IMG/VR virus record: IMGVR_UViG_3300031673_000178
Span: 1 to 40,388 of that record
Source of the DNA: a virus
Length of the DNA stretch: 40,388 nt
Strand: one strand, 5' to 3'
This document shows, piece by piece, positions 24,398 through 29,750 of the stretch (within the stretch, counting starts at the first letter, position 1; the number at the start of each line of letters is the position of its first letter). Below the pieces are notes generated by a model that was not told where the DNA came from, did no database searches, and was given only the letters and a program-made list of their open reading frames with translations. The translations under genes and the position numbers were made by a program.

Positions 24398-25173
24398 GCT
24401 GTATACCCCGAATCAACTAGAATTTGCTGCCCGGTTAACTCTGGACAATCAACGGCAAATTTTAACGCGGCTTCTAAAGAAGCTTTTGATATTAATTTTT
24501 TCAGAGGCAAACAATTTAGAAATTTTGATTTAAAAGGTTCTTTAAATTTTCCAGTTTCAACAGCGCTGAACGCAAGACATACCGATCTGATGCCATATTT
24601 TCCGTACTGCACAGCTAAAGACCTTGTAAATTGTATTAGCCCAGCTTTGGACACATTGTATCCCACTGGTTTTGAGAATCCTGGTTCATAATTTCTTGTA
24701 TCAGCGGCTATGTTGCCTTGTATGCTGCCTATGTTTATTATCAATCCTCTGCCCGCCCTGCACATATCGTCAATGAACATACTAGTTAGGTTAATCGCGC
24801 CGATGAGATTGGTGTCAACTATTTCAAGCGCATTAGAAAAAAAACCTACCTCTGATTTTGGTTTCATTAGATTAGAAATTGTTGGAGGATTGTCGATCGC
24901 CGCATTATTTATGATTATATCCGGCGGACCGAATTCATAGATAAGCGGATCTTGTTTTTTGATCTGTTTATAATATTCATTTTTAAAATCAGCAAGTAGT
25001 TTAAGCGATCTTACATCGACATTATTGATTCCCCAAGGGTGTTCTTTGTTTAGATCAAATCCAAATACTTGAGCTCGGCCATCCTCAAGAATTTTTTGCC
25101 AAATAGGCCCGAGATTCCCTTTGTTTCCAGACAATACAACACGTTTATTTATAAAACTAGTTTCTGGTAACAT
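24391..25173 (-). CDS. SDR-family oxidoreductase of the nonulosonate cluster
   Basis: 260 residues. Rossmann motif GNKGNLG (16-22), NNAA (89-92), catalytic Ser150 in NIGSIQGNIAAD, and YNVSK (Tyr172, Lys176). C-terminal GQQILVDSGYTAW closes the fold. Similar SDR genes sit beside neuB/neuA homologues in legionaminic-type clusters (PtmA in Campylobacter). The reaction is unknown; oxidation or reduction of a nucleotide sugar or nonulosonate precursor is inferred. Confidence 0.82.
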   Translation of the reverse strand: MLPETSFINKRVVLSGNKGNLGPIWQKILEDGRAQVFGFDLNKEHPWGINNVDVRSLKLLADFKNEYYKQIKKQDPLIYEFGPPDIIINNAAIDNPPTISNLMKPKSEVGFFSNALEIVDTNLIGAINLTSMFIDDMCRAGRGLIINIGSIQGNIAADTRNYEPGFSKPVGYNVSKAGLIQFTRSLAVQYGKYGIRSVCLAFSAVETGKFKEPFKSKFLNCLPLKKLISKASLEAALKFAVDCPELTGQQILVDSGYTAW

Positions 25174-25175
25174 TG

Positions 25176-25451
25176 TTATTCTATCTCCTTAGAAAATTTT
25201 CTAAGCATAACATACAAAATGCCAACAATAGCAGGTTTTGAAAAACCTTCGCTTGTCATATTCATTTCAATGCCATTATCTTCAAAATGGATGAATGGAT
25301 TTTTTTTAATTTTTTCTGTTGTATCAATTGCTTCATCAACAAGCTCAAAAGTATTAGACTTGCATTTTTCATCACTGTAAGAATTTATTGCCCCTGGAAT
25401 TTTTTTTAATTTTTTAAATAAATTTTGTTGTATCTCTTGTGGTGTTTCCAT
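25176..25451 (-). CDS. Hypothetical protein within the nonulosonate cluster
   Basis: About 91 residues from the ATG at 25451, which follows GAAGGAG by nine bases. Sequence such as GAINSYSDEKCKSNTFELVD and MNMTSEGFSKPAIVGILYVM suggests a helical, charged protein ending in a hydrophobic helix. Translation is coupled to the NeuB-like gene, whose stop lies just upstream. Not recognised; it may be an unrelated phage gene trapped in the cluster. Confidence 0.6.
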   Translation of the reverse strand: METPQEIQQNLFKKLKKIPGAINSYSDEKCKSNTFELVDEAIDTTEKIKKNPFIHFEDNGIEMNMTSEGFSKPAIVGILYVMLRKFSKEIE

Positions 25452-25452
25452 A

Positions 25453-26520
25453 TCATTCATCTCCTTCAAATATTTTATTTGTTAATAATTCGCCTTTTTG
25501 ACAATTTCTTTTAACTGTTATATTTTCTTTTTCAATTTCGCAAAAATAAGCTATTGAAGTTCCTGACTTATCTTTCGGACTTTGCATACAAATATTTTCA
25601 AAGCTCAAAATAGTATTTTTCTTAACATTATGCTTAAAATACAATGACTTTCCTAACTTTGCTATATTTTCTTTTTGTTGTTCGATTTGAATAAATTTTT
25701 TATAATCATCTCTTCGCATGTAATACAACTCGTCTAGATAATGTCTAAGCTCGCTAAGTCCCGCCGGTTGCAAACTTAACGCGTGATCTGTGCCTTTTGC
25801 TGTATGATCTAAAGTAAAATGCTGCTCTATTACATTTGCTCCACACATATAGGCTCCCACGCTTGCCAAAATGCCATTGTAATGAGAAGAAAAACCTATT
25901 GTCGCGGCGGGAAATTCTTTTTTTAATACTTCAATAATTTTTAAACTCATGTTGTATGCTTTGGTTGGATACATAGCGACACAGTGCATAATAACAAGAG
26001 AATTTTGTCTTTCTATAATAAATTCATAAGCTCGTCGTATATCTTCAAAATATGCGCCGCCAGTGCTTATAATCAAAGGAACGTCTAAATTACAAGCAGC
26101 TTCGATTAATTTTATATTATCAATATCAGCGGATTGAATTTTTATAATTGGAAAATCTAATTTTTTGATGAAATTAACGCTTTCAATATCAAAAGGAGTG
26201 GCAAATAAAGTTATGTGATTTCTATGAGCGCATTCAACAAAATCAACATAATCAGTCTCAGTGAACTCTAAAAATTTTCTATGCTCACCATAAGTTTTTC
26301 CAAAAGAATTTTTGTTCAGATATGGCTGATTATATAATTTATCGGTAAATAATGTTTCATTATTTCTTTTTTGAAATTTGACCGCATTCGCTCCATTTTT
26401 CGCCGCGGCTTCTATCATTTCACAAGCATATAATTTGCTGCCCATATGATTATTACCGATTTCAGCAATTATGTAGGCTTTTTCATTATCGGCAACTAAT
26501 TTTTTATCTAACACAATCAT
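25453..26520 (-). CDS. neuB: NeuB-like nonulosonic acid synthase
   Basis: 355 residues: a (beta/alpha)8 NeuB domain and a C-terminal SAF (antifreeze-like) domain from about residue 285. Motifs AEIGNNHMG (19-27), AVKFQKR, LFATPFDIESV, IKIQSADI, IGFSSHY and EQHFTLDHTAKGTDHALSL contain the metal and phosphoenolpyruvate ligands. The enzyme condenses PEP with an N-acetylhexosamine or its 6-phosphate to make sialic acid, legionaminic acid or a relative. Strong GGGAGGG ribosome site. First gene of the sugar operon; the exact product cannot be told from sequence. Confidence 0.92.
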   Translation of the reverse strand: MIVLDKKLVADNEKAYIIAEIGNNHMGSKLYACEMIEAAAKNGANAVKFQKRNNETLFTDKLYNQPYLNKNSFGKTYGEHRKFLEFTETDYVDFVECAHRNHITLFATPFDIESVNFIKKLDFPIIKIQSADIDNIKLIEAACNLDVPLIISTGGAYFEDIRRAYEFIIERQNSLVIMHCVAMYPTKAYNMSLKIIEVLKKEFPAATIGFSSHYNGILASVGAYMCGANVIEQHFTLDHTAKGTDHALSLQPAGLSELRHYLDELYYMRRDDYKKFIQIEQQKENIAKLGKSLYFKHNVKKNTILSFENICMQSPKDKSGTSIAYFCEIEKENITVKRNCQKGELLTNKIFEGDE

Positions 26521-26559
26521 ATTACACCCTCCCTTTGCATATTTCTAATGGTTAGTTAT

Positions 26560-26760
26560 TTATTCTAAAATTAATATAGGTTCAAAATTATTAGCTATGC
26601 CCATTAAATTTTGAACCTCTTTGGATGTGAACTTGTATTTGTCTTTAATGTCATCTATTTTAGACAAAGATACAGAATACAAACCCTCTTTTGCTGTCAT
26701 GGCTATAATTTTTTTAATTTCAAGCAATTCACCTATTGTTACGTGTAAATATCTGTCCAT
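26560..26760 (-). CDS. Hypothetical protein, 66 residues
   Basis: Starts MDRYLHVTIGELLEIKKIIA and continues as a helical protein (KIDDIKDKYKFTSKEVQNLM). The ribosome site AAAAGGA lies 11 bases upstream. It lies between the sugar operon and the cassette region, and could be part of the last cassette. No domain recognised. Confidence 0.55.
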   Translation of the reverse strand: MDRYLHVTIGELLEIKKIIAMTAKEGLYSVSLSKIDDIKDKYKFTSKEVQNLMGIANNFEPILILE

Positions 26761-26766
26761 GTTTTT

Positions 26767-26841
26767 TTATATCCTTTTCACTAACGCCCTAATCAGCCTA
26801 AAAAATTTTCCATCATTCCAAACAAATTTCCAATTACTCAT
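26767..26841 (-). CDS. Possible 24-residue peptide
   Basis: MSNWKFVWNDGKFFRLIRAL then VKRI; basic and amphipathic. GGAGGG sits at good spacing before the ATG, which overlaps the end of the upstream gene. The reading frame passes through GGCTGATTAGGGCGTTAG, which resembles the right half of an attC site, so coding could be accidental. Confidence 0.35.
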   Translation of the reverse strand: MSNWKFVWNDGKFFRLIRALVKRI

Positions 26842-27040
26842 TTTTCCCTCCTAAGGTTAAAAGGTTTATATCGTCACCGTATATTTTCTTTTCCCACCAG
26901 CCCTCTATCCCTTGCGCTTCTATAGCTTCATCCCATGCAATTTTATCGAGGTCTTCATCGGATATGTTGTCATCGACTTCGATTTCTTCTTCTTGCTCTG
27001 TACCAACCCAACAAGAACGATTTTTTAGTAATATTTTCAT
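26834..27040 (-). CDS. Small acidic protein (DUF7167-like)
   Basis: 68 residues. MKILLKNRSCWVGTEQEEEI then DVDDNISDEDLDKIAWDEAI and GWWEKKI: the 'VGTEqeeeievdDdasDEelde.a' pattern matches small acidic phage proteins of the DUF7167 type, of unknown role. AAGGAGG precedes the ATG and is partly supplied by the attC-like right box GTTATAAGGAGG. Confidence 0.6.
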   Translation of the reverse strand: MKILLKNRSCWVGTEQEEEIEVDDNISDEDLDKIAWDEAIEAQGIEGWWEKKIYGDDINLLTLGGKNE

Positions 27041-27336
27041 TTTTTTTCCTCCTTATAACGACCTGACCGGACGATAGAAAATCTTTGGCTTTGTTCAGCC
27101 AAGAATTTAGAAAATATAGATTTGTATTGATTTTTCATCTGACTAATAGTTTTGTCTGGTATTCCATTTAAAAATTCTGCTATACTATTCAATTGACAGA
27201 TTATCCTATTTACATTATCTCCCGACTCACAGAAGATAGTATGTATATCCTCTGCTGTTATGTCTACCATGATTGTATCCTGCAATGTAACAACTTTTTC
27301 AATTATCATTTTCAATAATTTTTGTTTCGTCCCCAT
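27037..27336 (-). CDS. Hypothetical protein whose 3' end crosses an attC-like site
   Basis: 99 residues, helical (LLKMIIEKVVTLQDTIMVDI, IHTIFCESGDNVNRIICQLN). The last ~25 codons (LAEQSQRFSIVRSGRYKEEK) are encoded by attC-like site D, so the tail of the protein may be a by-product of cassette loss of its own stop. No Shine-Dalgarno; the ATG lies in the right arm of a hairpin (CCCC-TC-ATGAT / ATCATGGGG). The start is uncertain. Confidence 0.5.
   Translation of the reverse strand: MGTKQKLLKMIIEKVVTLQDTIMVDITAEDIHTIFCESGDNVNRIICQLNSIAEFLNGIPDKTISQMKNQYKSIFSKFLAEQSQRFSIVRSGRYKEEKK
27053..27113 (-). other. attC-like site D (degenerate)
   Basis: On the minus strand it runs TTCTAAA (left box, weak), GGCTGAAC (same L box as site B), ~25 bases, GGTCAGGTC, then GTTATAA. 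The arms pair as CTG-A-AC with GTCAG, leaving one extrahelical A. It lies inside the end of the 99-residue gene and just before the next gene's ribosome site. Confidence 0.45.
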
Positions 27337-27377
27337 GATCGATAGTAATCATCATGAGGGGGCCTTTGTTTGCTCTA

Positions 27378-27851
27378 TTATAAATTCTTCTTTAGCCATG
27401 TAGTATGCTTTTCGCCGTAGCTATTGACCCATGTAGCTTCAGTTCCTGAACGAATAACAAAAACTCGTTCAGTAGCGGAAAGTATAGACTGAACCTTATC
27501 TCGAATTTGAATCGCTTTTTCCTCTGTTTTTATCGCCCAACAATATTTGTGAATGGGACAATAACAACCATAGGCCTTAAGAACTTCTATTACCTTGTCT
27601 CGGGAAGTCTCACTATTTGTTTCGAATATCACGATGTAACATGTCATCAATTTTCTACGGCTAACGATTGCATCAGCCGCGCAGCTTTTACGTAACACCA
27701 ATAGTTCATTAAGTGCTTCATATATAATTAAATAATACACAAACGGTATTGGTTTCATTGTTACCAATCCTTTTTGAATTTCATCCCTTGCTTCAATTAT
27801 TTCTGCGTAATCTCGTGGGGTGCCACTTTTGTCTACGAACTCTACTCCCAT
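27378..27851 (-). CDS. SinR/Cas2-like small protein with N-terminal extension
   Basis: 157 residues. The C-terminal ~90, from MTCYIVIFETNSETSRDKVI through KYCWAIKTEEKAIQIRDKVQ, VFVIRSGTEATW and TTWLKKNL, closely follow the pattern of SinR-like proteins, ferredoxin-like folds related to Cas2/VapD-type nucleases. The N-terminal ~67 residues (SGTPRDYAEIIEARDEIQKG onward) are another helical segment not usual in that family. GAAGGGG precedes the ATG. attC site B ends just upstream, so this is a one-gene cassette. An internal start at the MTCY methionine could give a stand-alone SinR-like protein. Confidence 0.68.
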   Translation of the reverse strand: MGVEFVDKSGTPRDYAEIIEARDEIQKGLVTMKPIPFVYYLIIYEALNELLVLRKSCAADAIVSRRKLMTCYIVIFETNSETSRDKVIEVLKAYGCYCPIHKYCWAIKTEEKAIQIRDKVQSILSATERVFVIRSGTEATWVNSYGEKHTTWLKKNL

Positions 27852-27876
27852 TTCATTTTTCCCCTTCTTTTAAGAT

Positions 27877-27943
27877 TTATAACGCACGGCTAACCAGCGC
27901 CGCGGGCTTTATCGCGGCGTCTGTGTTCAGCCGCTTGTTATGT
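27877..27943 (-). other. attC site B (integron cassette recombination site)
   Basis: Minus strand, 67 bases. Left box ACATAAC, spacer AAGC, then GGCT-G-AAC-A-CAG-A-CGCCGCG; the other arm is CGCGGCG-CTG-GTT-AGCC, spacer GTGC, right box GTTATAA. The arms pair perfectly apart from three single extrahelical bases (G, A, A), all on one arm, as in genuine attC hairpins recognised by integron integrases. The L boxes are GGCTGAAC/GTTAGCC. GC content is far above that of the phage. Confidence 0.88.
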
Positions 27944-27970
27944 GCTTATGGCGTGCCCCCTGGGAAGCAG

Positions 27971-28120
27971 TTATTCCCCGGCTTGGCTTCCTCCGCGCGA
28001 TACCCTTTTGGTATTTCGAGGCGTTACTCTCTCATCAGGCTTAATTAATGCCGGGCTAGATGTCAGCTGCACAGGGGCACATTGCTGACCCACGCCAAAA
28101 ACACACAACCAATCATTCAT
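27971..28120 (-). CDS. Possible cassette ORF or structured element
   Basis: A 49-codon frame, MNDWLCVFGVGQQCAPVQLT ... VTPRNTKRVSRGGSQAGE, ending between attC sites B and C. GC-rich (unlike the phage) with a weak AAAGG upstream. The same DNA contains long-range palindromes: GTGCCCC (about 27953-27959) with GGGGCAC (28074-28080), and GGAAGC with GCTTCC. It may be a structured non-coding cassette rather than a gene. Confidence 0.35.
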   Translation of the reverse strand: MNDWLCVFGVGQQCAPVQLTSSPALIKPDERVTPRNTKRVSRGGSQAGE

Positions 28121-28153
28121 GTCTTTAATGCCTTTTTTTAAATGCCTTTTTCC

Positions 28154-28250
28154 ACATAACCTTAAGCTAATTAGTATGTTCAAATTTGGTCGCCTTATTG
28201 ATGAGGCGACCAAATTTCTGACAGTTCTATTCCCTTTAGCACCATAACGG
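28154..28250 (-). other. attC-like site C with long perfect stem
   Basis: Right box GTTATGT (28160-28154) preceded by AATTAGCTTAAG; inside lies a perfect 14-bp stem, AAATTTGGTCGCCT at 28182-28195 and AGGCGACCAAATTT at 28204-28217, with an 8-base loop. GCTAA/TTAGC could form L boxes. The left side merges with a second half-site whose right box is GTTATGG (28248-28242), preceded by CGGCTTATCAAGC, a class-1-attC-like half. Degenerate, but in line with the other sites. Confidence 0.45.
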
Positions 28251-28296
28251 CTTGATAAGCCGCTGGCAGCTTTATCGCCGGCCCGCTCCACATTAC

Positions 28297-28413
28297 TTAA
28301 TCGCAATGGCCAGAACCACCAGAATCACCAGAATCACCTATTTTTTCCGAACAATGACCACTTGAAACAATTTTTGAAATAGCAACGATCTTTCTTAAAA
28401 TTTTTGTATACAT
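28297..28413 (-). CDS. Candidate RiPP precursor peptide, 38 residues
   Basis: A basic, amphipathic leader (MYTKILRKIVAISKIV, residues 1-16) is followed by a low-complexity core: SGHC (18-21), SEKIGDSGDSGG, SGHC (34-37), final D. The start overlaps the stop of the radical SAM gene (TAATG), so the two are translationally coupled. Small Cys-containing Gly/Ser/Asp cores next to a radical SAM enzyme are typical of peptides whose Cys, Ser or Asp side chains are cross-linked after translation. No known precursor family could be named. There is no independent ribosome site. Confidence 0.6.
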   Translation of the reverse strand: MYTKILRKIVAISKIVSSGHCSEKIGDSGDSGGSGHCD

Positions 28414-29267
28414 TATACCCATCCTTTCGTTAATACACCATTACCATAGACTACACCATATTTATTTTTGTTTGGCTTAAATAATTTTGCAATTACCTTT
28501 ACCCCGTCCCACAAAGAAGCTTTTAGACTATCCTCACAAAGGAAACATGACCTTTTTAATAACATCGGAGTTGAAAACCTAGGCAATATTTTATCCATAT
28601 CAAGATATGTTTGGCATCCATAAGAATAAGCTGGCTTCATCTTAAGTCCAAAAACAGCAGCGAATGAAACATATACATCTTTGCCATGTTGGATTTCAGA
28701 AAGTTTAATAGAACTAAATCCCATAGAATCGTAATGCCACAAACAAGCTGCTATATCTTCCTTGGTGTAGAGAAAAGGCTTTACTATATTGATATTTATT
28801 CTGATTTTCTTTTTCTGCGGGAGATTTGCATAGAATTTCTGACGGTCATATTGTGATTTTGTGCGTCTAATTTTATCGGCTACCTCTTCACGATAGTGCT
28901 GAACAGATAAATTAATGCCGTCTAAGATATCGATTAGTTCATGGAAAATATCAATTTTATCATGACATATTTTCGGGACAGCAGTGGTGACATATAGTTT
29001 TAGCCTTGTTTTTGTTCTTAATTGCTTTACACAACTAAGAAGCTCTTCAAGGTATAGGCAAGGTTCTCCACCGAGGAATAGTACATCATCAATCCCTTCT
29101 TGTTGGCCTATTACCGTTTCGACAATGGCAGAAATATTTGGTTTCTTTATTCCAAGACCATTAAATCTCAAATCTACACAATGAGCACATTTATTGTCAC
29201 AAGCACTCGTAAAGTGTATGTCTAAAGAATTATATAAACCGTCACAGCAATTACATGTCATATTCAT
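28413..29267 (-). CDS. Radical SAM enzyme, candidate RiPP maturase
   Basis: 284 residues. CDNKCAHC (Cys23, Cys27, Cys30) binds the 4Fe-4S cluster; LFLGGEP (64-69) binds SAM. Further Cys clusters at the N-terminus (CNCC, 5-8) and C-terminus (YGCQTYLDMD, SCFLCED) could hold auxiliary iron or zinc, although no full SPASM signature is seen. The length is that of a bare radical SAM core. It overlaps a 40-residue gene upstream and a 38-residue Cys/Gly-rich peptide downstream. The chemistry is unknown; peptide modification is inferred from that peptide, and other roles, such as nucleotide modification, remain possible. Confidence 0.82.
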   Translation of the reverse strand: MNMTCNCCDGLYNSLDIHFTSACDNKCAHCVDLRFNGLGIKKPNISAIVETVIGQQEGIDDVLFLGGEPCLYLEELLSCVKQLRTKTRLKLYVTTAVPKICHDKIDIFHELIDILDGINLSVQHYREEVADKIRRTKSQYDRQKFYANLPQKKKIRININIVKPFLYTKEDIAACLWHYDSMGFSSIKLSEIQHGKDVYVSFAAVFGLKMKPAYSYGCQTYLDMDKILPRFSTPMLLKRSCFLCEDSLKASLWDGVKVIAKLFKPNKNKYGVVYGNGVLTKGWV

Positions 29268-29373
29268 CGTTTATTCCTTTATATTCGACTATTTCAAAAA
29301 ACTCACCGATAAATATTGCTTTTGCATTATTCTCAGCGGTTAATTCTTTTGGCATTAATATTTGATCTTTCAT
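29251..29373 (-). CDS. Small protein, 40 residues, upstream of the radical SAM gene
   Basis: MKDQILMPKELTAENNAKAI then IGEFFEIVEYKGINDEYDM. The PKELTAENgAK...iGEFfE pattern is common at the N-terminus of small phage and bacterial proteins of unknown role; this one is shorter than usual. AAAAGGAGAG precedes the ATG (strong). It overlaps the radical SAM start by 17 bases, so the two are co-translated. It might be an accessory peptide-binding partner, but nothing in the sequence shows that. Confidence 0.65.
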   Translation of the reverse strand: MKDQILMPKELTAENNAKAIFIGEFFEIVEYKGINDEYDM

Positions 29374-29389
29374 TACTCTCCTTTTAGGT

Positions 29390-29450
29390 GGATAACCGCG
29401 CTAATCAGCCGCACGGTCCTTTGTGTCGGCTGAATTAGCCTTCTTATAAG
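29390..29450 (-). other. attC-like site F overlapping a gene end
   Basis: Minus strand: CTTATAAG (a one-base variant of an R box), AAG, GCTAAT-T-CAGCCG-A-CAC, loop AAAGGACC, GTGCGGCTGATTAGC, GCG, GTTATCC. The arms pair perfectly except for two extrahelical bases (T and A) on the same arm. The stop codon of the 91-residue gene lies in the right arm. Confidence 0.72.
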
Positions 29451-29676
29451 ATTCCAGCTCTTTCTTCAGTCTCGATATTTTTTGCCGCATATTTTTCAAG
29501 TCTTCAATGTGTGTCTTTTTCAGCCAATTCAATTTACCATTGTATTGAGACTCCGCATAATACAATTCAGACTCCAAATAGCACTTTTGGCATCTTTGAA
29601 TATGGTCATAGTCCTCACAAATACGACCCTTGATTATTTCTCCGCAAGCGTCACATTCTGCTTTTAGTGTTGTCAT
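29401..29676 (-). CDS. Zinc-binding coiled-coil protein, 91 residues
   Basis: CDACGEIIKGRICEDYDHIQ then RCQKCYLESE: a CxxC...CxxC zinc site in the first 35 residues, followed by a long coiled coil (LKNMRQKISRLKKELESYKK). It resembles small TraR/DksA-like or phage zinc-knuckle proteins without being assignable. AAGGA is provided by the attC-like right box GTTATAAGGA upstream; the end of the gene lies inside site F. First gene of the cassette series. Confidence 0.68.
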   Translation of the reverse strand: MTTLKAECDACGEIIKGRICEDYDHIQRCQKCYLESELYYAESQYNGKLNWLKKTHIEDLKNMRQKISRLKKELESYKKANSADTKDRAAD

Positions 29677-29685
29677 TCTCTGTCC

Positions 29686-29733
29686 TTATAACGTTAAGCT
29701 AACCTGCACAAGCTCTGATTAAGTTCTGTCAGC
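29686..29733 (-). other. attC-like half-site E next to terminase
   Basis: Right half GGTTAGC-TTAAC-GTTATAA matches site B (GTTAGCC-GTGC-GTTATAA). The left half is only GCTGAC and has no clear R box; it merges with DNA following the terminase stop. This would fit the outer edge of a cassette insertion. Confidence 0.5.
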
Positions 29734-29750
29734 ATTTTTTTCTTTATTAA

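Noticed and set aside
27749-28048. Plus-strand open frame of 99 codons across attC site B
   Set aside because: It runs antisense through the SinR-like gene and the attC hairpin; no ribosome site.
28182-28217. 14-bp perfect stem considered as an intrinsic terminator
   Set aside because: No T run follows on either strand; it fits better as the inner stem of attC-like site C.
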